Shown piece by piece: positions 8,002 through 17,654 of a stretch of 56,548 bases of DNA. Both the position numbers and the translations under genes were made by a program. The notes beneath the pieces are model-generated. The model was not told the origin of the DNA, ran no database searches, and worked only from the letters and a program-made list of their open reading frames with translations. The DNA lies in assembly GCA_031394735.1 (NCBI GenBank), contig JANMXI010000144.1, positions 1 to 56,548 of the forward strand, in the 5' to 3' direction. Positions within the stretch are counted from its first letter, which is position 1. Each line of letters starts with the position of its first letter. The stretch is from TMP-86 sp031394735 (GTDB lineage: Bacteria > Pseudomonadota > Gammaproteobacteria > Steroidobacterales > Steroidobacteraceae).

Positions 8002-9948
8002 ATGACGACGAATCGAACCATCGCAATCTGCGCACTCATTCTCACCTTGAGCGTTGCAGCTCGCGCCGATGACCCGGCCAAACCGCTCTACCCGCAATTC
8101 CCCAGCGAAACCCCAACCACCTTCACGCCGGTTCAAGACAGCTGGGACTACGCCTCGCGTGACGTCATGATCGCGATGCGCGATGGCGTGAAGCTGCACA
8201 CTATCATCCTCGTCCCCAAAGGCGCCAAGCACGCCGGCATGCTGCTCACGCGCACGCCTTACGAAGCCAAATCTTTGACCACTCACACCAACAGCGGTCA
8301 CCTCGGTCCGATGCTGCAAGGCTACGACAACGCCGCCGACGTCATTCTCGAAGACGGCTACATCCGCGTGGTGCAGGACGTGCGCGGCAAGTACGGGTCG
8401 GAAGGCGACTACATCATGAACCGCCCCTTGAGCGGGCCGCAGAATCCGACACCGGTCGATGACGCCACCGACACTTTCGACACCATCGACTGGCTGGTGA
8501 AGAGCGTGCCGGAGAGCAACGGCAAGGTGGGCATCATCGGCATTTCCTACGACGGCTTCGAGCCGCTGATGGCGCTGGTGAATCCGCACCCGGCACTGAA
8601 AGTCTCCGTGCCCATGAACCCGATGGTGGATGGCTGGATGGGCGATGACTGGTTTCACAACGGCGCCTTTCGCCAGAACAACGCGCCGTACATCCACGAT
8701 CAAGTCGGCAGCCGCGACAACAGCGTCAAGTGGTGGTCGAGTTATCACGATGATTACGATCAATACCTGCAGGCCGGTTCCGCGGGTGAAATTGGCCGGC
8801 TGCATGGCCTCACGCAGATCGGCTTCTGGAACAAGATCCTCGCGCACCCCAACTACGATGCGTTCTGGTCCGATCAAGCATTGGACAAGATTCTCGCGAA
8901 TCAACCGCTCAAAGTGCCGGTGATGTTGGTGCACAGTCTGTGGGATGCCGAGGACAGCTATGGCGCCATCGCCGTGTACAACGCCATCAAGCCCAAGGAC
9001 ATCACCGGCACGATGGTCACGCTCGTGCTCGGGCCGTGGTATCACGGCCAAGGCATCGATGAAGGCAGCGCGCTCGGGAATATCCGCTTCGGCTTCGACA
9101 CCAGTCGCGTCTGGCGCGAGAAAGTGCTGCGACCCTTCCTCGCGCAATACCTGAAAGACGGCGCACCGGTGGCGAAGCTGGCGCCGGTGATGGCCTTCGA
9201 AACCGGCACCAACGAATGGCAGCCCCTGCCGCGCTGGCCGATGAGCTGCGAGAAGAGCTGCTCGCACACTGCGAGAAATTTGTATCTACAGCCCGGCAAT
9301 AAGCTCGACTTCGCCGCGCCAACCGCGGGCGATGCGTTCACCGAGTACGTCTCCGACCCCGCCCGCCCGGTGCCGTTTCGCGCGCGGCCCGTGCAGCCCG
9401 TGAGCTACGACGCGGGTCAGACCTGGGCGCAATGGCTCACGGATGATCAACGCGAGGCGTCAGGCCGCACCGATGTGATCACCTTCACCTCGCCCGTGCT
9501 CACCGCACCGTTGAAGATCAGCGGTCAGCCCGTGGTGCACCTCGTCGCCTCCACCAGCGGCACGGACAGTGACTGGGTGGTGAAGCTCATCGATGTGTAT
9601 CCCGATGAGTACTACCAGCAGCCGGAGATGGGCGGCTATCAACTTGGCATAGGGATGGACATCCTTCGCGGGCGCTATCGCGAAGGCTTCGTCACTGCGA
9701 AACCCATCAAGGCGAATGCGCCATTGAGTTACGAGTTCAAGCTGCCGCCGGCCAGCCACGTGTTTCTGCCAGGACATCGGCTGATGGTGCAGGTGCAGTC
9801 GAGCTGGTTTCCGTTGTATGACCGGAATCCGCAGACGTTTGTGCCGAGTATTTTTGAGGCTAAGCCGGGGGATTTTAAGAGGGCTACCCAGAGGGTTTAT
9901 CACTCGGGGAAGAATGCTTCTTTTATTTCGTTGCCAGTGGTGGAGTAG
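8002..9948 (+). CDS. CocE/NonD-family alpha/beta hydrolase (secreted)
   Basis: An exported serine hydrolase of about 648 residues. The ATG at 8002 follows GGGGGA and gives a good signal peptide (AICALILTLSVAARA). An earlier ATG at 7972 would hide it. The alpha/beta-hydrolase domain carries the nucleophile in GISYDG (Ser182). The C-terminal jelly-roll (PepX_C) includes PLKISGQPVVHLVASTSGTD. Family members cleave esters or amides such as cocaine, amino-acid esters or X-Pro peptides; the substrate here cannot be told. Its last codons overlap the convergent cyclase gene by 26 bp. A 54-bp relic of a second copy of its 3' end lies at 19355-19408. Confidence 0.92.
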   Translation: MTTNRTIAICALILTLSVAARADDPAKPLYPQFPSETPTTFTPVQDSWDYASRDVMIAMRDGVKLHTIILVPKGAKHAGMLLTRTPYEAKSLTTHTNSGHLGPMLQGYDNAADVILEDGYIRVVQDVRGKYGSEGDYIMNRPLSGPQNPTPVDDATDTFDTIDWLVKSVPESNGKVGIIGISYDGFEPLMALVNPHPALKVSVPMNPMVDGWMGDDWFHNGAFRQNNAPYIHDQVGSRDNSVKWWSSYHDDYDQYLQAGSAGEIGRLHGLTQIGFWNKILAHPNYDAFWSDQALDKILANQPLKVPVMLVHSLWDAEDSYGAIAVYNAIKPKDITGTMVTLVLGPWYHGQGIDEGSALGNIRFGFDTSRVWREKVLRPFLAQYLKDGAPVAKLAPVMAFETGTNEWQPLPRWPMSCEKSCSHTARNLYLQPGNKLDFAAPTAGDAFTEYVSDPARPVPFRARPVQPVSYDAGQTWAQWLTDDQREASGRTDVITFTSPVLTAPLKISGQPVVHLVASTSGTDSDWVVKLIDVYPDEYYQQPEMGGYQLGIGMDILRGRYREGFVTAKPIKANAPLSYEFKLPPASHVFLPGHRLMVQVQSSWFPLYDRNPQTFVPSIFEAKPGDFKRATQRVYHSGKNASFISLPVVE

Positions 9949-10759
9949 AGCTGGAGCGGGCTCCTTGACTCAGCTTGAGTAGCTCATCATCGACGATGGC
10001 AACGGCGCGCGTCCATCCGGCCGACGCGCCGCGGATTTTGCAGGGGAAGCAAGCAATCATGAACCCCTCCGAGGGCAGCGCCTCAAGGTTATGCAGTTTT
10101 TCCAAATGGCAGTAGCCAATTTCGAGTCCCGCCTTGTGCCCTTCCCAGATGAGTGAAGCATCCCCTGTCTTCGCATACATTGTGGCGGTGTACTCGAATG
10201 GCGCATCCCAGCTCCATCCATCCGTGCCGGTCAGACGAACGCCGGCTTCGAGCAACTTTAAAGTGGCGCCGCGCCCCATTCCACAGCCCGCACCCACGTA
10301 ATCGTCACTGCCATACCGGGCTCCGGCGCGCGTGTTAACCACCACAATTTCGAGCGGCGCCAACGTATGGCCAATGCGATTCAACTCGGCGTCCACATCG
10401 TCCGACTGCACGACGTAGCCGTCCGGGAAGTGCCGGAAATCTAGTTTGACCCCGGGTTGAAAGCACCATTCCAGCGGCACTTCGTCAATCGTGATGGCGC
10501 GCTCACCACGATTCATCGTTGACGCATAATGATATGGCGCATCCAGATGCGTTCCGTTGTGGGTGATCAGTTCGATCTTCTCGATCGCCCAGGCCTCGCC
10601 CGACGGCATGTCCGACTGCTTGATGCCGGGGAAGAACTTCAGCAGCTCAGGCACCGTAGCCTTGTGATCAATATATTCGATCTTGGGGCGATACACCTCT
10701 GGATCGGAAATGACGTCGTTTTCAAGGAAAATCGACAGATCTACAAATTGGCGAGCCAT
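9923..10759 (-). CDS. Cyclase-family metal hydrolase (kynurenine-formamidase-like)
   Basis: A 278-residue protein of the cyclase/KynB family. The metal-binding signature HxGTHxDxPxH is present as HNGTHLDAPYHY at about residues 67-78, and DGWSWDAPFEYTA follows. The fold hydrolyses cyclic or N-acyl substrates such as formylkynurenine, or acts in lactone and isatin breakdown. It is the last gene of a minus-strand operon after a Baeyer-Villiger-type monooxygenase (15-bp gap), where hydrolysis of a ring-opened or lactone intermediate would fit. Its 3' end overlaps the end of the CocE gene. The specific reaction is inference. Confidence 0.88.
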   Translation of the reverse strand: MARQFVDLSIFLENDVISDPEVYRPKIEYIDHKATVPELLKFFPGIKQSDMPSGEAWAIEKIELITHNGTHLDAPYHYASTMNRGERAITIDEVPLEWCFQPGVKLDFRHFPDGYVVQSDDVDAELNRIGHTLAPLEIVVVNTRAGARYGSDDYVGAGCGMGRGATLKLLEAGVRLTGTDGWSWDAPFEYTATMYAKTGDASLIWEGHKAGLEIGYCHLEKLHNLEALPSEGFMIACFPCKIRGASAGWTRAVAIVDDELLKLSQGARSSSTPPLATK

Positions 10760-10774
10760 CGCGAGTTCCTTGAG

Positions 10775-12466
10775 CTACGCCGAGCGGGCCTTGGAGTCGG
10801 CGCCCGTCGCGCTGAAATGGAAGCCTTCGAAGCCATTGCGCGCAATCACCGTGGTGTGGTCCCGGTATGCCTTGAACCCTCCCAGGTACAACAACATCAC
10901 GCGTGCTTTTCCGGGCACATTCGCGCCGATGAACCAATTATTGGAATTCCAGAACAAGGTCGGCGCCGCCACTTCGCGCATGTGCGCCACCCACTTATCA
11001 TCGGCCTCGCGTTCGGATTCGACGCGTGTGAACCCCTTCTTGCGCATGCTTTCGAGCAAATCGCCGATCCATGCTCCCTGGTACTCCACCAGGATGACCG
11101 GATTGAAGAACCCGGTACAACTGCCGGGACCATTGGTGAAGATCATGTTTGGAAATCCGGCCGTCATCAACCCGGCGTTGGTCCGCGGTCCGCTGCTCCA
11201 TTCCTCGCGGATCGTCTTGCCGCCGAGGCCGCGGATGTCCATATTGATCAGCGCACCGGTGATGGCATCGAAGCCGGTCGCGATGATCAAGTAATCGAGG
11301 TTGTGCACTGCGCCCCCAACCTGCAACCCTTCCGGCACGAGTTTATCGATCGGCGTCTCGCGAATATCCACCAGGCTCACGTTGTCGCGGTTGAATGCCT
11401 CGAAATAATTCGTGTCCGCACACAGCCGCTTGGTCAGAATGGGATAGCCCTTGGGAAGCAGCTTGTCCGCCACGGCTGGATCCTTGATCCGGGGACGAAT
11501 TTTTTCGCGAAAGAATTCCGCGAGCTCTTCGTTAGCCCGCGGATCCACCAGCAGATCCTTGAACGAGGTATAGAAGCACAGCCCGCCGGATGACCAACGA
11601 TATTCGAATTCTTTCAGTCGTTCATCGCGACTGACTTCCATGGCGGCATTGGGATTGCTCTCCACCGCTTGGAAATTCACCGACACATAGCCACCGAAGG
11701 AATTCATCTGCTTTTTTCGCCAGCCCGAATAATCGGACTTCACCATCGTTTCGTACTCGGGATCTAGCGGGCCGTTGCGCAAGGGCACGGTGAAGTTCGG
11801 TGTACGCTGAAATACGGTCAAGTGCCCGGCCTCCGCCGCGATCAACGGAATCGCCTGTACTGCGGTAGACCCTGTTCCAATGATGCCGACACGCTTGCCG
11901 GCAAAATCCACCTTCTCCTTAGGCCAACGCGACGTATACAGCACTGTTCCAGCGAAGTCTTTGATTCCGGGAATGTCGGCCGGCTTTGGTGCGGACAAGA
12001 GCCCCGTAGCCATGATGCAAAAGCGCGCGAGGATCACCTGCCCTTTGTCCGTCGTCAGCTTCCACATGTCCGACTTCTCATCAAACACCGCGGAGTTGAT
12101 GCGTGTATTGAACTGGATGTCGCGCCGCAGATCGAAGCGATCGGCCACATGGTTCAGATATTTCTCGATCTCCGGCTGCGGAGGATACCGCTTCGACCAG
12201 CGCCACTCCTGCTGCAGGTCTTCTGAGAATCCGTAGGAATATTCGAGGCTCTCGATATCACTTCCGCAGCCCGGATAGCGGTTCCAGTACCAGGTACCAC
12301 CAACGCCGTCACCCGTTTCGAATGCACGAATCTTCATGCCCATGGAGCGAAGCTTGTAGATCATGTGGAGCCCGGAAAACCCTGCTCCAATGATGGCCAC
12401 ATCCAACACCGTCGACGCTTCGGTGCTCCCAGACGGCGCGGCTCCCGAAGACACTTGAGTAGTCAT
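10775..12466 (-). CDS. Baeyer-Villiger/flavin-containing monooxygenase
   Basis: A flavoprotein of about 563 residues. The FAD-binding GAGFSG (residues 27-32) and NADPH-binding GTGSTA Rossmann motifs are present, with DGVGGTWYWNRYPG between them, as in type I Baeyer-Villiger monooxygenases. The family fingerprint FxGxxxHxxxWP appears as FAGTVLYTSRWP (171-182), so the usual His is Tyr177. Start ATG at 12466 follows AGGGGA; a longer frame to 12550 overlaps the previous gene and lacks support. It would insert oxygen beside a ketone or oxidise a heteroatom, using NADPH and O2. Its place beside a fumarylacetoacetase-like hydrolase and a cyclase-type hydrolase suggests degradation of a cyclic ketone. 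Confidence 0.88.
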   Translation of the reverse strand: MTTQVSSGAAPSGSTEASTVLDVAIIGAGFSGLHMIYKLRSMGMKIRAFETGDGVGGTWYWNRYPGCGSDIESLEYSYGFSEDLQQEWRWSKRYPPQPEIEKYLNHVADRFDLRRDIQFNTRINSAVFDEKSDMWKLTTDKGQVILARFCIMATGLLSAPKPADIPGIKDFAGTVLYTSRWPKEKVDFAGKRVGIIGTGSTAVQAIPLIAAEAGHLTVFQRTPNFTVPLRNGPLDPEYETMVKSDYSGWRKKQMNSFGGYVSVNFQAVESNPNAAMEVSRDERLKEFEYRWSSGGLCFYTSFKDLLVDPRANEELAEFFREKIRPRIKDPAVADKLLPKGYPILTKRLCADTNYFEAFNRDNVSLVDIRETPIDKLVPEGLQVGGAVHNLDYLIIATGFDAITGALINMDIRGLGGKTIREEWSSGPRTNAGLMTAGFPNMIFTNGPGSCTGFFNPVILVEYQGAWIGDLLESMRKKGFTRVESEREADDKWVAHMREVAAPTLFWNSNNWFIGANVPGKARVMLLYLGGFKAYRDHTTVIARNGFEGFHFSATGADSKARSA

Positions 12467-12485
12467 GCCAATTCCCCTGCGCTTT

Positions 12486-13499
12486 CTAACGTTTCGATTT
12501 TCTGACGACCCGATTCCGCAAAATGCCGATGCCTTCCACCTCGAGTTCAATTACGTCGTCGGGATTGAGGAAGCGGCCATGTTCCAACCCGCAACCACCG
12601 CCAACGGTTCCGGAACCGATGAGTTCCCCGGCCACGAGAGTTTCACTCTGGGATGCGTGGGAAATGACCTCCGCAAAGCTCCAGTACGCAGAGCCGGTAT
12701 TGCCACGACACCACTCCTCCCCGTTGATCCTCGCCACCATCGCCATGTTGTCGGTATCGACCTCGTCGGCGGTGACGATGCAGGGGCCCAGAATATTGCC
12801 CGTATCGAAATCCTTGCCTTTGGAGGGTCCGAGTTGGCCCTGCATTTCAACCGACTGCACGTCGCGCGCACTGACGTCGTTGAAAATCGTGTAACCGAAT
12901 ATCCGATTTGCGGCCTCTTCCACCGACACATCCTTGGTCCGTTGATTGAGCACACAGGCGTATTCCAACTCGAAGTCGAGCTTCTCTGTGTATTCCGGCC
13001 AGATGATGTCTTCGTCCGTTCCGATAAAGGAAAAGCGGTTCGCCTTGTAGTACAAGGGAATGTCATACCAAACCGGAGGTACGCGATAGACTCCACGCGC
13101 CTCAAAGTCCGCGAGCGCCGCCGCAGGATCTGGCTGCTGCGAAGCCAACGATTGCCGCAGGCGCGAGAAGCTGTTCAGAAGGTGCTCTTCGAACATCAGG
13201 CAATCGCGGAGTTGTGGCGGCACGGGAAAGGGCGACCGCCATTTGACGCTGCGTGGTGGAATTCGTCCCCACCCGTAGGACGAATTGCGAACCGCAGCCT
13301 CGAGGACCTCACGCGCGACTTCGAGTGCCGTCGGACCCGCCTCGACCAAATCCAGCATTGAGTTCATTTGCACCGATTCCCTGGAGCGTCCAATTGCAGC
13401 CGCGCCCTCGGCAAGATCCACGATCCATTCCTCACCGGGCGCCACGATCGCGCCAAGCCGGAGCGCTCCTTGCGCCGTTTCGAAAGTCATGAGCTTCAT
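12486..13499 (-). CDS. Fumarylacetoacetate hydrolase-family protein
   Basis: A 337-residue FAH-superfamily enzyme. The metal-site region reads EYTEKLDFELEYACVLNQ and YTIFNDVSARDVQ, and the C-terminus contains AGELIGSGTVGGGCGLEHGR as in FAH/2-hydroxyhepta-diene-dioate isomerases. Such enzymes cleave C-C bonds in acylpyruvates or isomerise ring-cleavage products, using Mg2+. The start ATG overlaps the TetR stop by four bases (ATGA), so translation is coupled to the regulator. The position before the monooxygenase in the same operon points to a ring-degradation pathway. Which acylpyruvate it takes is unknown. Confidence 0.9.
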   Translation of the reverse strand: MKLMTFETAQGALRLGAIVAPGEEWIVDLAEGAAAIGRSRESVQMNSMLDLVEAGPTALEVAREVLEAAVRNSSYGWGRIPPRSVKWRSPFPVPPQLRDCLMFEEHLLNSFSRLRQSLASQQPDPAAALADFEARGVYRVPPVWYDIPLYYKANRFSFIGTDEDIIWPEYTEKLDFELEYACVLNQRTKDVSVEEAANRIFGYTIFNDVSARDVQSVEMQGQLGPSKGKDFDTGNILGPCIVTADEVDTDNMAMVARINGEEWCRGNTGSAYWSFAEVISHASQSETLVAGELIGSGTVGGGCGLEHGRFLNPDDVIELEVEGIGILRNRVVRKSKR

Positions 13500-14353
13500 T
13501 GAGACTTCCGTGCACCAACTCGTTTGCGTTCGGTAGCGCGAATGCCGAGCATCGCGGCAACCGTAAAGGACTTCAGTTGCCGGGACGCCTCATCGAGATC
13601 ATTGGACTTGCACATGCCGTCCGACAATCGATCGATGCGACCGGTTTCGGCTACCGCATTGACCAGGCTACCGAGGAAAAAGGTGAAGGCCCAAACGACG
13701 CTCGCACGTGGAGCACGAGGCAAAGCACGACATAGTGCATTGATGTACTCTCGCGCTACCGGGTCGTAATGCTCTTTGAATACGATGTCCTGCCAGGTCT
13801 TGGAATTCGTTACCAGAGCGATAAGCAGGCGATAATTTCGCAGCGTGGCCTTCTCCTCCGGCGTCTCGCCGATGATCGGCGACAGAAACGCTTCGAGGAT
13901 ATTATCCAGGGTCGCGGAGTCGTTCTTCTTGATTTTGATCAACGCAAGGCTATCCAGACGCTTCTGACTCATCGCATCCACTCGACGGATCAGAACCTCA
14001 TGAAACAACTTTTCCTTGGAGCCAAAATAATAATTAACGAGCGCCAGATCCACCTCAGCCGCCGCCGTGATGGCGCGTACCGAAACACCCGTGAATCCGT
14101 CGATGGAAAACAAGCGCTCCGCGGCGTCCAGTATTCGTCGGCGCGTGATCTCGCCATCCGCCCGGTTGGTTGCTGACCGACGTCTTGTACCCATTACTTT
14201 GTCCATGGCAGCCGGCCTTCCCTGTTTGGACGCACTCTTCATATTGCTCAATACTGCCACCTGATCCAACCTTCGGTAGGCAATTGTGCTCAGACCAATT
14301 CCGGCGGCGGCGGCCTCGTAGGCGGATCTGTGATCAAAGCTGTTGCCGGCCAT
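13496..14353 (-). CDS. TetR-family regulator with N-terminal extension
   Basis: A 285-residue TetR/AcrR regulator. The DNA-binding domain starts at about residue 67 (ITRRRILDAAERLFSIDGFT) and includes AEVDLALVNYYFGSKEKLF, the typical recognition helix and its end. About 50 residues precede it, beginning MAGNSFDHRSAYEAAAAGIG, which is unusual. The start at 14353 is supported by AAGGGAG five bases upstream, better than any internal ATG. The gene lies inside the operon it presumably controls, between a cupin gene and the FAH gene. The palindrome at 17655-17673 is the likely operator. The inducer should be a pathway substrate or its CoA ester. Confidence 0.9.
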   Translation of the reverse strand: MAGNSFDHRSAYEAAAAGIGLSTIAYRRLDQVAVLSNMKSASKQGRPAAMDKVMGTRRRSATNRADGEITRRRILDAAERLFSIDGFTGVSVRAITAAAEVDLALVNYYFGSKEKLFHEVLIRRVDAMSQKRLDSLALIKIKKNDSATLDNILEAFLSPIIGETPEEKATLRNYRLLIALVTNSKTWQDIVFKEHYDPVAREYINALCRALPRAPRASVVWAFTFFLGSLVNAVAETGRIDRLSDGMCKSNDLDEASRQLKSFTVAAMLGIRATERKRVGARKSQ

Positions 14354-14371
14354 GGGTACTCCCTTGTTCAG

Positions 14372-14905
14372 CTAGGGTGCCGGCTTGGCGTCGATCAGGA
14401 TGGCGGCTATCAAGCAGGGTTCCTTCGATTTATTGATCCACGCATGGTTGGTGCCCCGCTGCACGATGCAATCACCCTGTTTCAACAGCGTTTCGCCATC
14501 TTCCATCGCCATGATCATTTCGCCGGAGATCACCACAAGATAGTCGATCGAGTTCGTCTTGTGCATCGTTGGATGCCGGCTGCTGTCCTTGGCGGACGGC
14601 TTGTTGGAGCTTTTCAGTTCCGTGAAGATTCCTTTGGCGTCGAAGGTCGTCTTCGACTCCGGGGGTATCTCCACCAGCCGGAAGATCGTTCCGTGTCGGT
14701 CCGGATCGTGCTTCATCGGGCGCAACGATCTGTCCTCCTGGCCTGCGTTGTCGATCGGCATTTCCGAGGTGACCCACAGTTCGGTGACGTACAGACCCTC
14801 CCACGAGGGAATGTGGGTGACGTTCTTGGCATGGTCGTCGATCATGATGTTCGAGCGGCCTTCGGCATCGTGAGAGGTGACGATGCGGCGTGTTTTAAGG
14901 GGCAT
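14372..14905 (-). CDS. Cupin-domain protein
   Basis: A 177-residue protein with one C-terminal cupin_2 barrel. The motif HKTNSIDYLVVISGEMIM and the later QGDCIVQRGTNHAWINKS give the two conserved cupin sequence blocks with likely metal-binding His residues. Such single-domain cupins can be dioxygenases, isomerases or ligand sensors. The ATG follows AAGGAAAA. It sits second in the operon, 39 bp after the TonB receptor stop and 18 bp before the TetR gene, so a role in the same catabolic path is likely. I cannot tell whether it is catalytic. Confidence 0.85.
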   Translation of the reverse strand: MPLKTRRIVTSHDAEGRSNIMIDDHAKNVTHIPSWEGLYVTELWVTSEMPIDNAGQEDRSLRPMKHDPDRHGTIFRLVEIPPESKTTFDAKGIFTELKSSNKPSAKDSSRHPTMHKTNSIDYLVVISGEMIMAMEDGETLLKQGDCIVQRGTNHAWINKSKEPCLIAAILIDAKPAP

Positions 14906-14944
14906 TGGTTTTCCTTACGTTCTCTGTGGAGACCGGCATCCGCA

Positions 14945-17569
14945 TCAACGGTCGCGGCCGAATTTGTACGACACGTTCACCCCGTAAGACCGTCCGTAGG
15001 AGTCATGGATGAACGAGCCGCCAAATTCCGGCGCCGGGATGATTTCGGCGAGGTACCGCTTGTCCGTCAGGTTGTCGCCCCAGGCGGTGACATCCCAATT
15101 CGCGCCCGACAGACTGACATGCAGATTGGTGACCGCGTACGCGGCTCGATACTGCTTGGTGAAATTGCCCTGTCCGAAGCCCGCACCAGTGAACGCGTTC
15201 GGCAAACGATCCGCGCAAACCGCGCATCCGGGAATTCCCTGCACCGTTGAAAAGAAGGTCTTCCCGGTAAACGGTTCGTCGATCCGTGCCGTCAGTTGAA
15301 GTCCGGACGAGGTGAGCGGCATGCGCAGTTCAATGCCGAGATTGGCGGTGTAATCGGGAACATAGGGCACCTTGTTGCCCACCGTGTAAGGCCGGGTTGA
15401 GTATTTCTTGATCTTCGCGTCGGTGTAACCGAATCCGGCAAATACCGTCAGGTATTCGTGAGCACGCCAGCGTACGTCCGTCTCCACACCTTTGATATCG
15501 ACCTTGTCCATGTTGTCGACGATGCGCAGCGAGCCGAACGTGCCTGCGTAGAAGCTGAAGTTCTGCATGTTGTCGACTTTGGTGTAGTACAGCGCACCGT
15601 TGAGCGACAAGCGGCGATCGAAGAGGACCGCCTTGAAGCCCAATTCCGCCGCGCGCGACACTTCCTTCTTGAACTCATCGGTCAACGCGTTGAAGTTGAG
15701 ATTCGGCGTGCCATCGTCGAGGCGCAGCGTCCCGTAAGCCCGCTGCAACGTGGCCGCATCGCCCGAGGAGTTAAACCCGCCGGACCGGAATCCATACCCA
15801 TAGGATCCGAAGAAGGCCCAGTCATCAGTAGCCTTCCAATTGAGTGATACCTTGGGTTGGAATTGGCCGAACGCGGCATGTCGGCTCGGAATCGAGGAGA
15901 CGGTCGGATTGGCGTTGTAATAAGGATTGATGTAGTACGAGCAGCCCGTCGGTCCGCTGGGGCACACCGGAACGCCGAATGCGCCAAAGCCCGGCGTCTG
16001 AGGGTTGATCTTCGGGACGCCGTTATCGTCCGTGCGGTCTTCCAGGTCGTAGCGCAACGCAACAGCGAGTTCGAGGTTCTTGGCGAGGTCGTAGGCGACG
16101 TTACCAAAGCCCGCGTAGACGTTGCTGCGGAACGTGTCATCGAACAGCAGGTCGGTCGGGTTAGGACCGGTGCTGGGAACGAAGCCGTAGTTGTAGACGC
16201 CGGTGCCCAAGTCACCGCCGTACGACACCACCAGATGCCGTTTGATCTGTCCGTAGTACAGACCACCCATCCAGCGCAGCCGCTGATCGCCCGGTGAGGT
16301 CAACCGCAGCTCGATGGCGCCGTCTTTCTGGTCGCGTTGCTGATATTGGTAGCCGCCGCAGGTCACCGGCGGATAGGGCGGCAGGAACGAACTGCCGATC
16401 GCGCCCGATGTTCCTGGCGGACCTGCGTAGAAGAACGGGGACGGCAGCGGCACGGTGCCGTTCGCCGCGGCGTAGCTCGCCTGGCAGACGGGGTTGGCGT
16501 TGTAGATTCCGAACGCGTTGCTTGTGCCGTCGCTCAGAAAGAAATTGGTTTCATCGTTGAAGGCCAACACGCTGGTCAGCGTGGAGAACCCGAGATCGAA
16601 CACGCCTTTGACGGAAATATCCTTGTTCCGCTGCTGGTTGATCGGATAGACGGAGTTCAGGTACACGAACTTGTGCTTGTTCGGGTCCTCGAAGAAATCG
16701 CTCGCGTTGACACCCGGCGGCGTAAAGGCAGGATTCGCGCCAAAGAACGCCGCGGCATCCGTCAGCCCGAGTGACGCATTAAAGGTGACGGCGCCGGCGT
16801 CCACCTTGGAATACCGGACCTTGATATCGAACTCCGCGGCATCACTTGGCTTGATGATCAATCGGCCGTTTACGCCGGTCTCGCGCATGTAGTTCTCGCA
16901 GTTGTCGCAGCCGGTGAGACTGTTGCGGAACGAACCATTGTCATGCGACGTGTATGCGCGCAACAGGCCGGAAACCGAATCCGAAATCGGGCCTCCCACG
17001 CTGAACGAGCCCTTGAATTGCTTATTGTTGCCAGCGCCGAGTTTTACGTCGGCCTCGAAAGTGTCCCCCGGCTTTTTCGTAGTCACGATGATTGCCCCGG
17101 CAAGAGCATTGCGGCCGTAAATAGCGCCCTGCGGACCCTTGAGAACTTCCAACTGGGTCAGCCCATCCAATTCCTGATTCAAGACGTTGGGATTGGTGGT
17201 GAGCACCCCGTCCACGACCAGAGCGAAGCTGCTTTCTGTATCGCGGCCGGAGTTGATGCCGCGGATATTCAGCTGCAAGTCGCCCACTTCGACGGTTTGC
17301 ACCGCTGACAGGCCCGTTGTGAGTCCGACGAAATCCAGCGGGCGCTCGATGCCGGCCGCCTTGATATCGTTCGCCGTGAATGCCTGCACCGTCGCGGGCA
17401 CGTCCGACAGCTTTTCCTGCCGCTGCCGCGCTGTGACGATGATCTCTTCGAGTTCCGACTGTTGAACCTGTGGAGCGGGTGTTTGAGCTCTGGCGCTGCT
17501 GCCCTCAAGCACAGCCAGGGCCATAACGAAACACGCACCCATTGCGAACGGCTTTCTGAACGGCATCAT
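14945..17569 (-). CDS. TonB-dependent outer-membrane receptor
   Basis: A receptor of about 874 residues with a signal peptide (FAMGACFVMALAVLEGSSARA) and a TonB-box-like EEIIVTARQR just after it. The plug domain has LQLNIRGINSGRD and LKGPQGAIYGRNALAGAIIV. A long beta-barrel follows, ending with GRSYGVNVSYKFGRDR, an aromatic-containing last strand expected for barrel insertion. I chose the ATG at 17569, preceded by GAGAGG; the open frame reaches 17629. Receptors of this CirA/FyuA-like, iron-independent type in catabolic clusters import the growth substrate across the outer membrane. It is the first gene of the operon and faces the ligase gene across a palindromic operator. Confidence 0.93.
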   Translation of the reverse strand: MMPFRKPFAMGACFVMALAVLEGSSARAQTPAPQVQQSELEEIIVTARQRQEKLSDVPATVQAFTANDIKAAGIERPLDFVGLTTGLSAVQTVEVGDLQLNIRGINSGRDTESSFALVVDGVLTTNPNVLNQELDGLTQLEVLKGPQGAIYGRNALAGAIIVTTKKPGDTFEADVKLGAGNNKQFKGSFSVGGPISDSVSGLLRAYTSHDNGSFRNSLTGCDNCENYMRETGVNGRLIIKPSDAAEFDIKVRYSKVDAGAVTFNASLGLTDAAAFFGANPAFTPPGVNASDFFEDPNKHKFVYLNSVYPINQQRNKDISVKGVFDLGFSTLTSVLAFNDETNFFLSDGTSNAFGIYNANPVCQASYAAANGTVPLPSPFFYAGPPGTSGAIGSSFLPPYPPVTCGGYQYQQRDQKDGAIELRLTSPGDQRLRWMGGLYYGQIKRHLVVSYGGDLGTGVYNYGFVPSTGPNPTDLLFDDTFRSNVYAGFGNVAYDLAKNLELAVALRYDLEDRTDDNGVPKINPQTPGFGAFGVPVCPSGPTGCSYYINPYYNANPTVSSIPSRHAAFGQFQPKVSLNWKATDDWAFFGSYGYGFRSGGFNSSGDAATLQRAYGTLRLDDGTPNLNFNALTDEFKKEVSRAAELGFKAVLFDRRLSLNGALYYTKVDNMQNFSFYAGTFGSLRIVDNMDKVDIKGVETDVRWRAHEYLTVFAGFGYTDAKIKKYSTRPYTVGNKVPYVPDYTANLGIELRMPLTSSGLQLTARIDEPFTGKTFFSTVQGIPGCAVCADRLPNAFTGAGFGQGNFTKQYRAAYAVTNLHVSLSGANWDVTAWGDNLTDKRYLAEIIPAPEFGGSFIHDSYGRSYGVNVSYKFGRDR

Positions 17570-17654
17570 TTTGCGCCTCTCTATTTTTGCGTCGGCTGCT
17601 TTTCGATTGATCGCGGTCGGCTTCCCCAAGCCTTGATCGACTCTAATTACTACA

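Noticed and set aside
7834..9267. 477-codon minus-strand frame
   Set aside because: It is the antisense of the CocE hydrolase, which has signal peptide, active-site motif and ribosome site. The antisense product is His- and Arg-rich noise.
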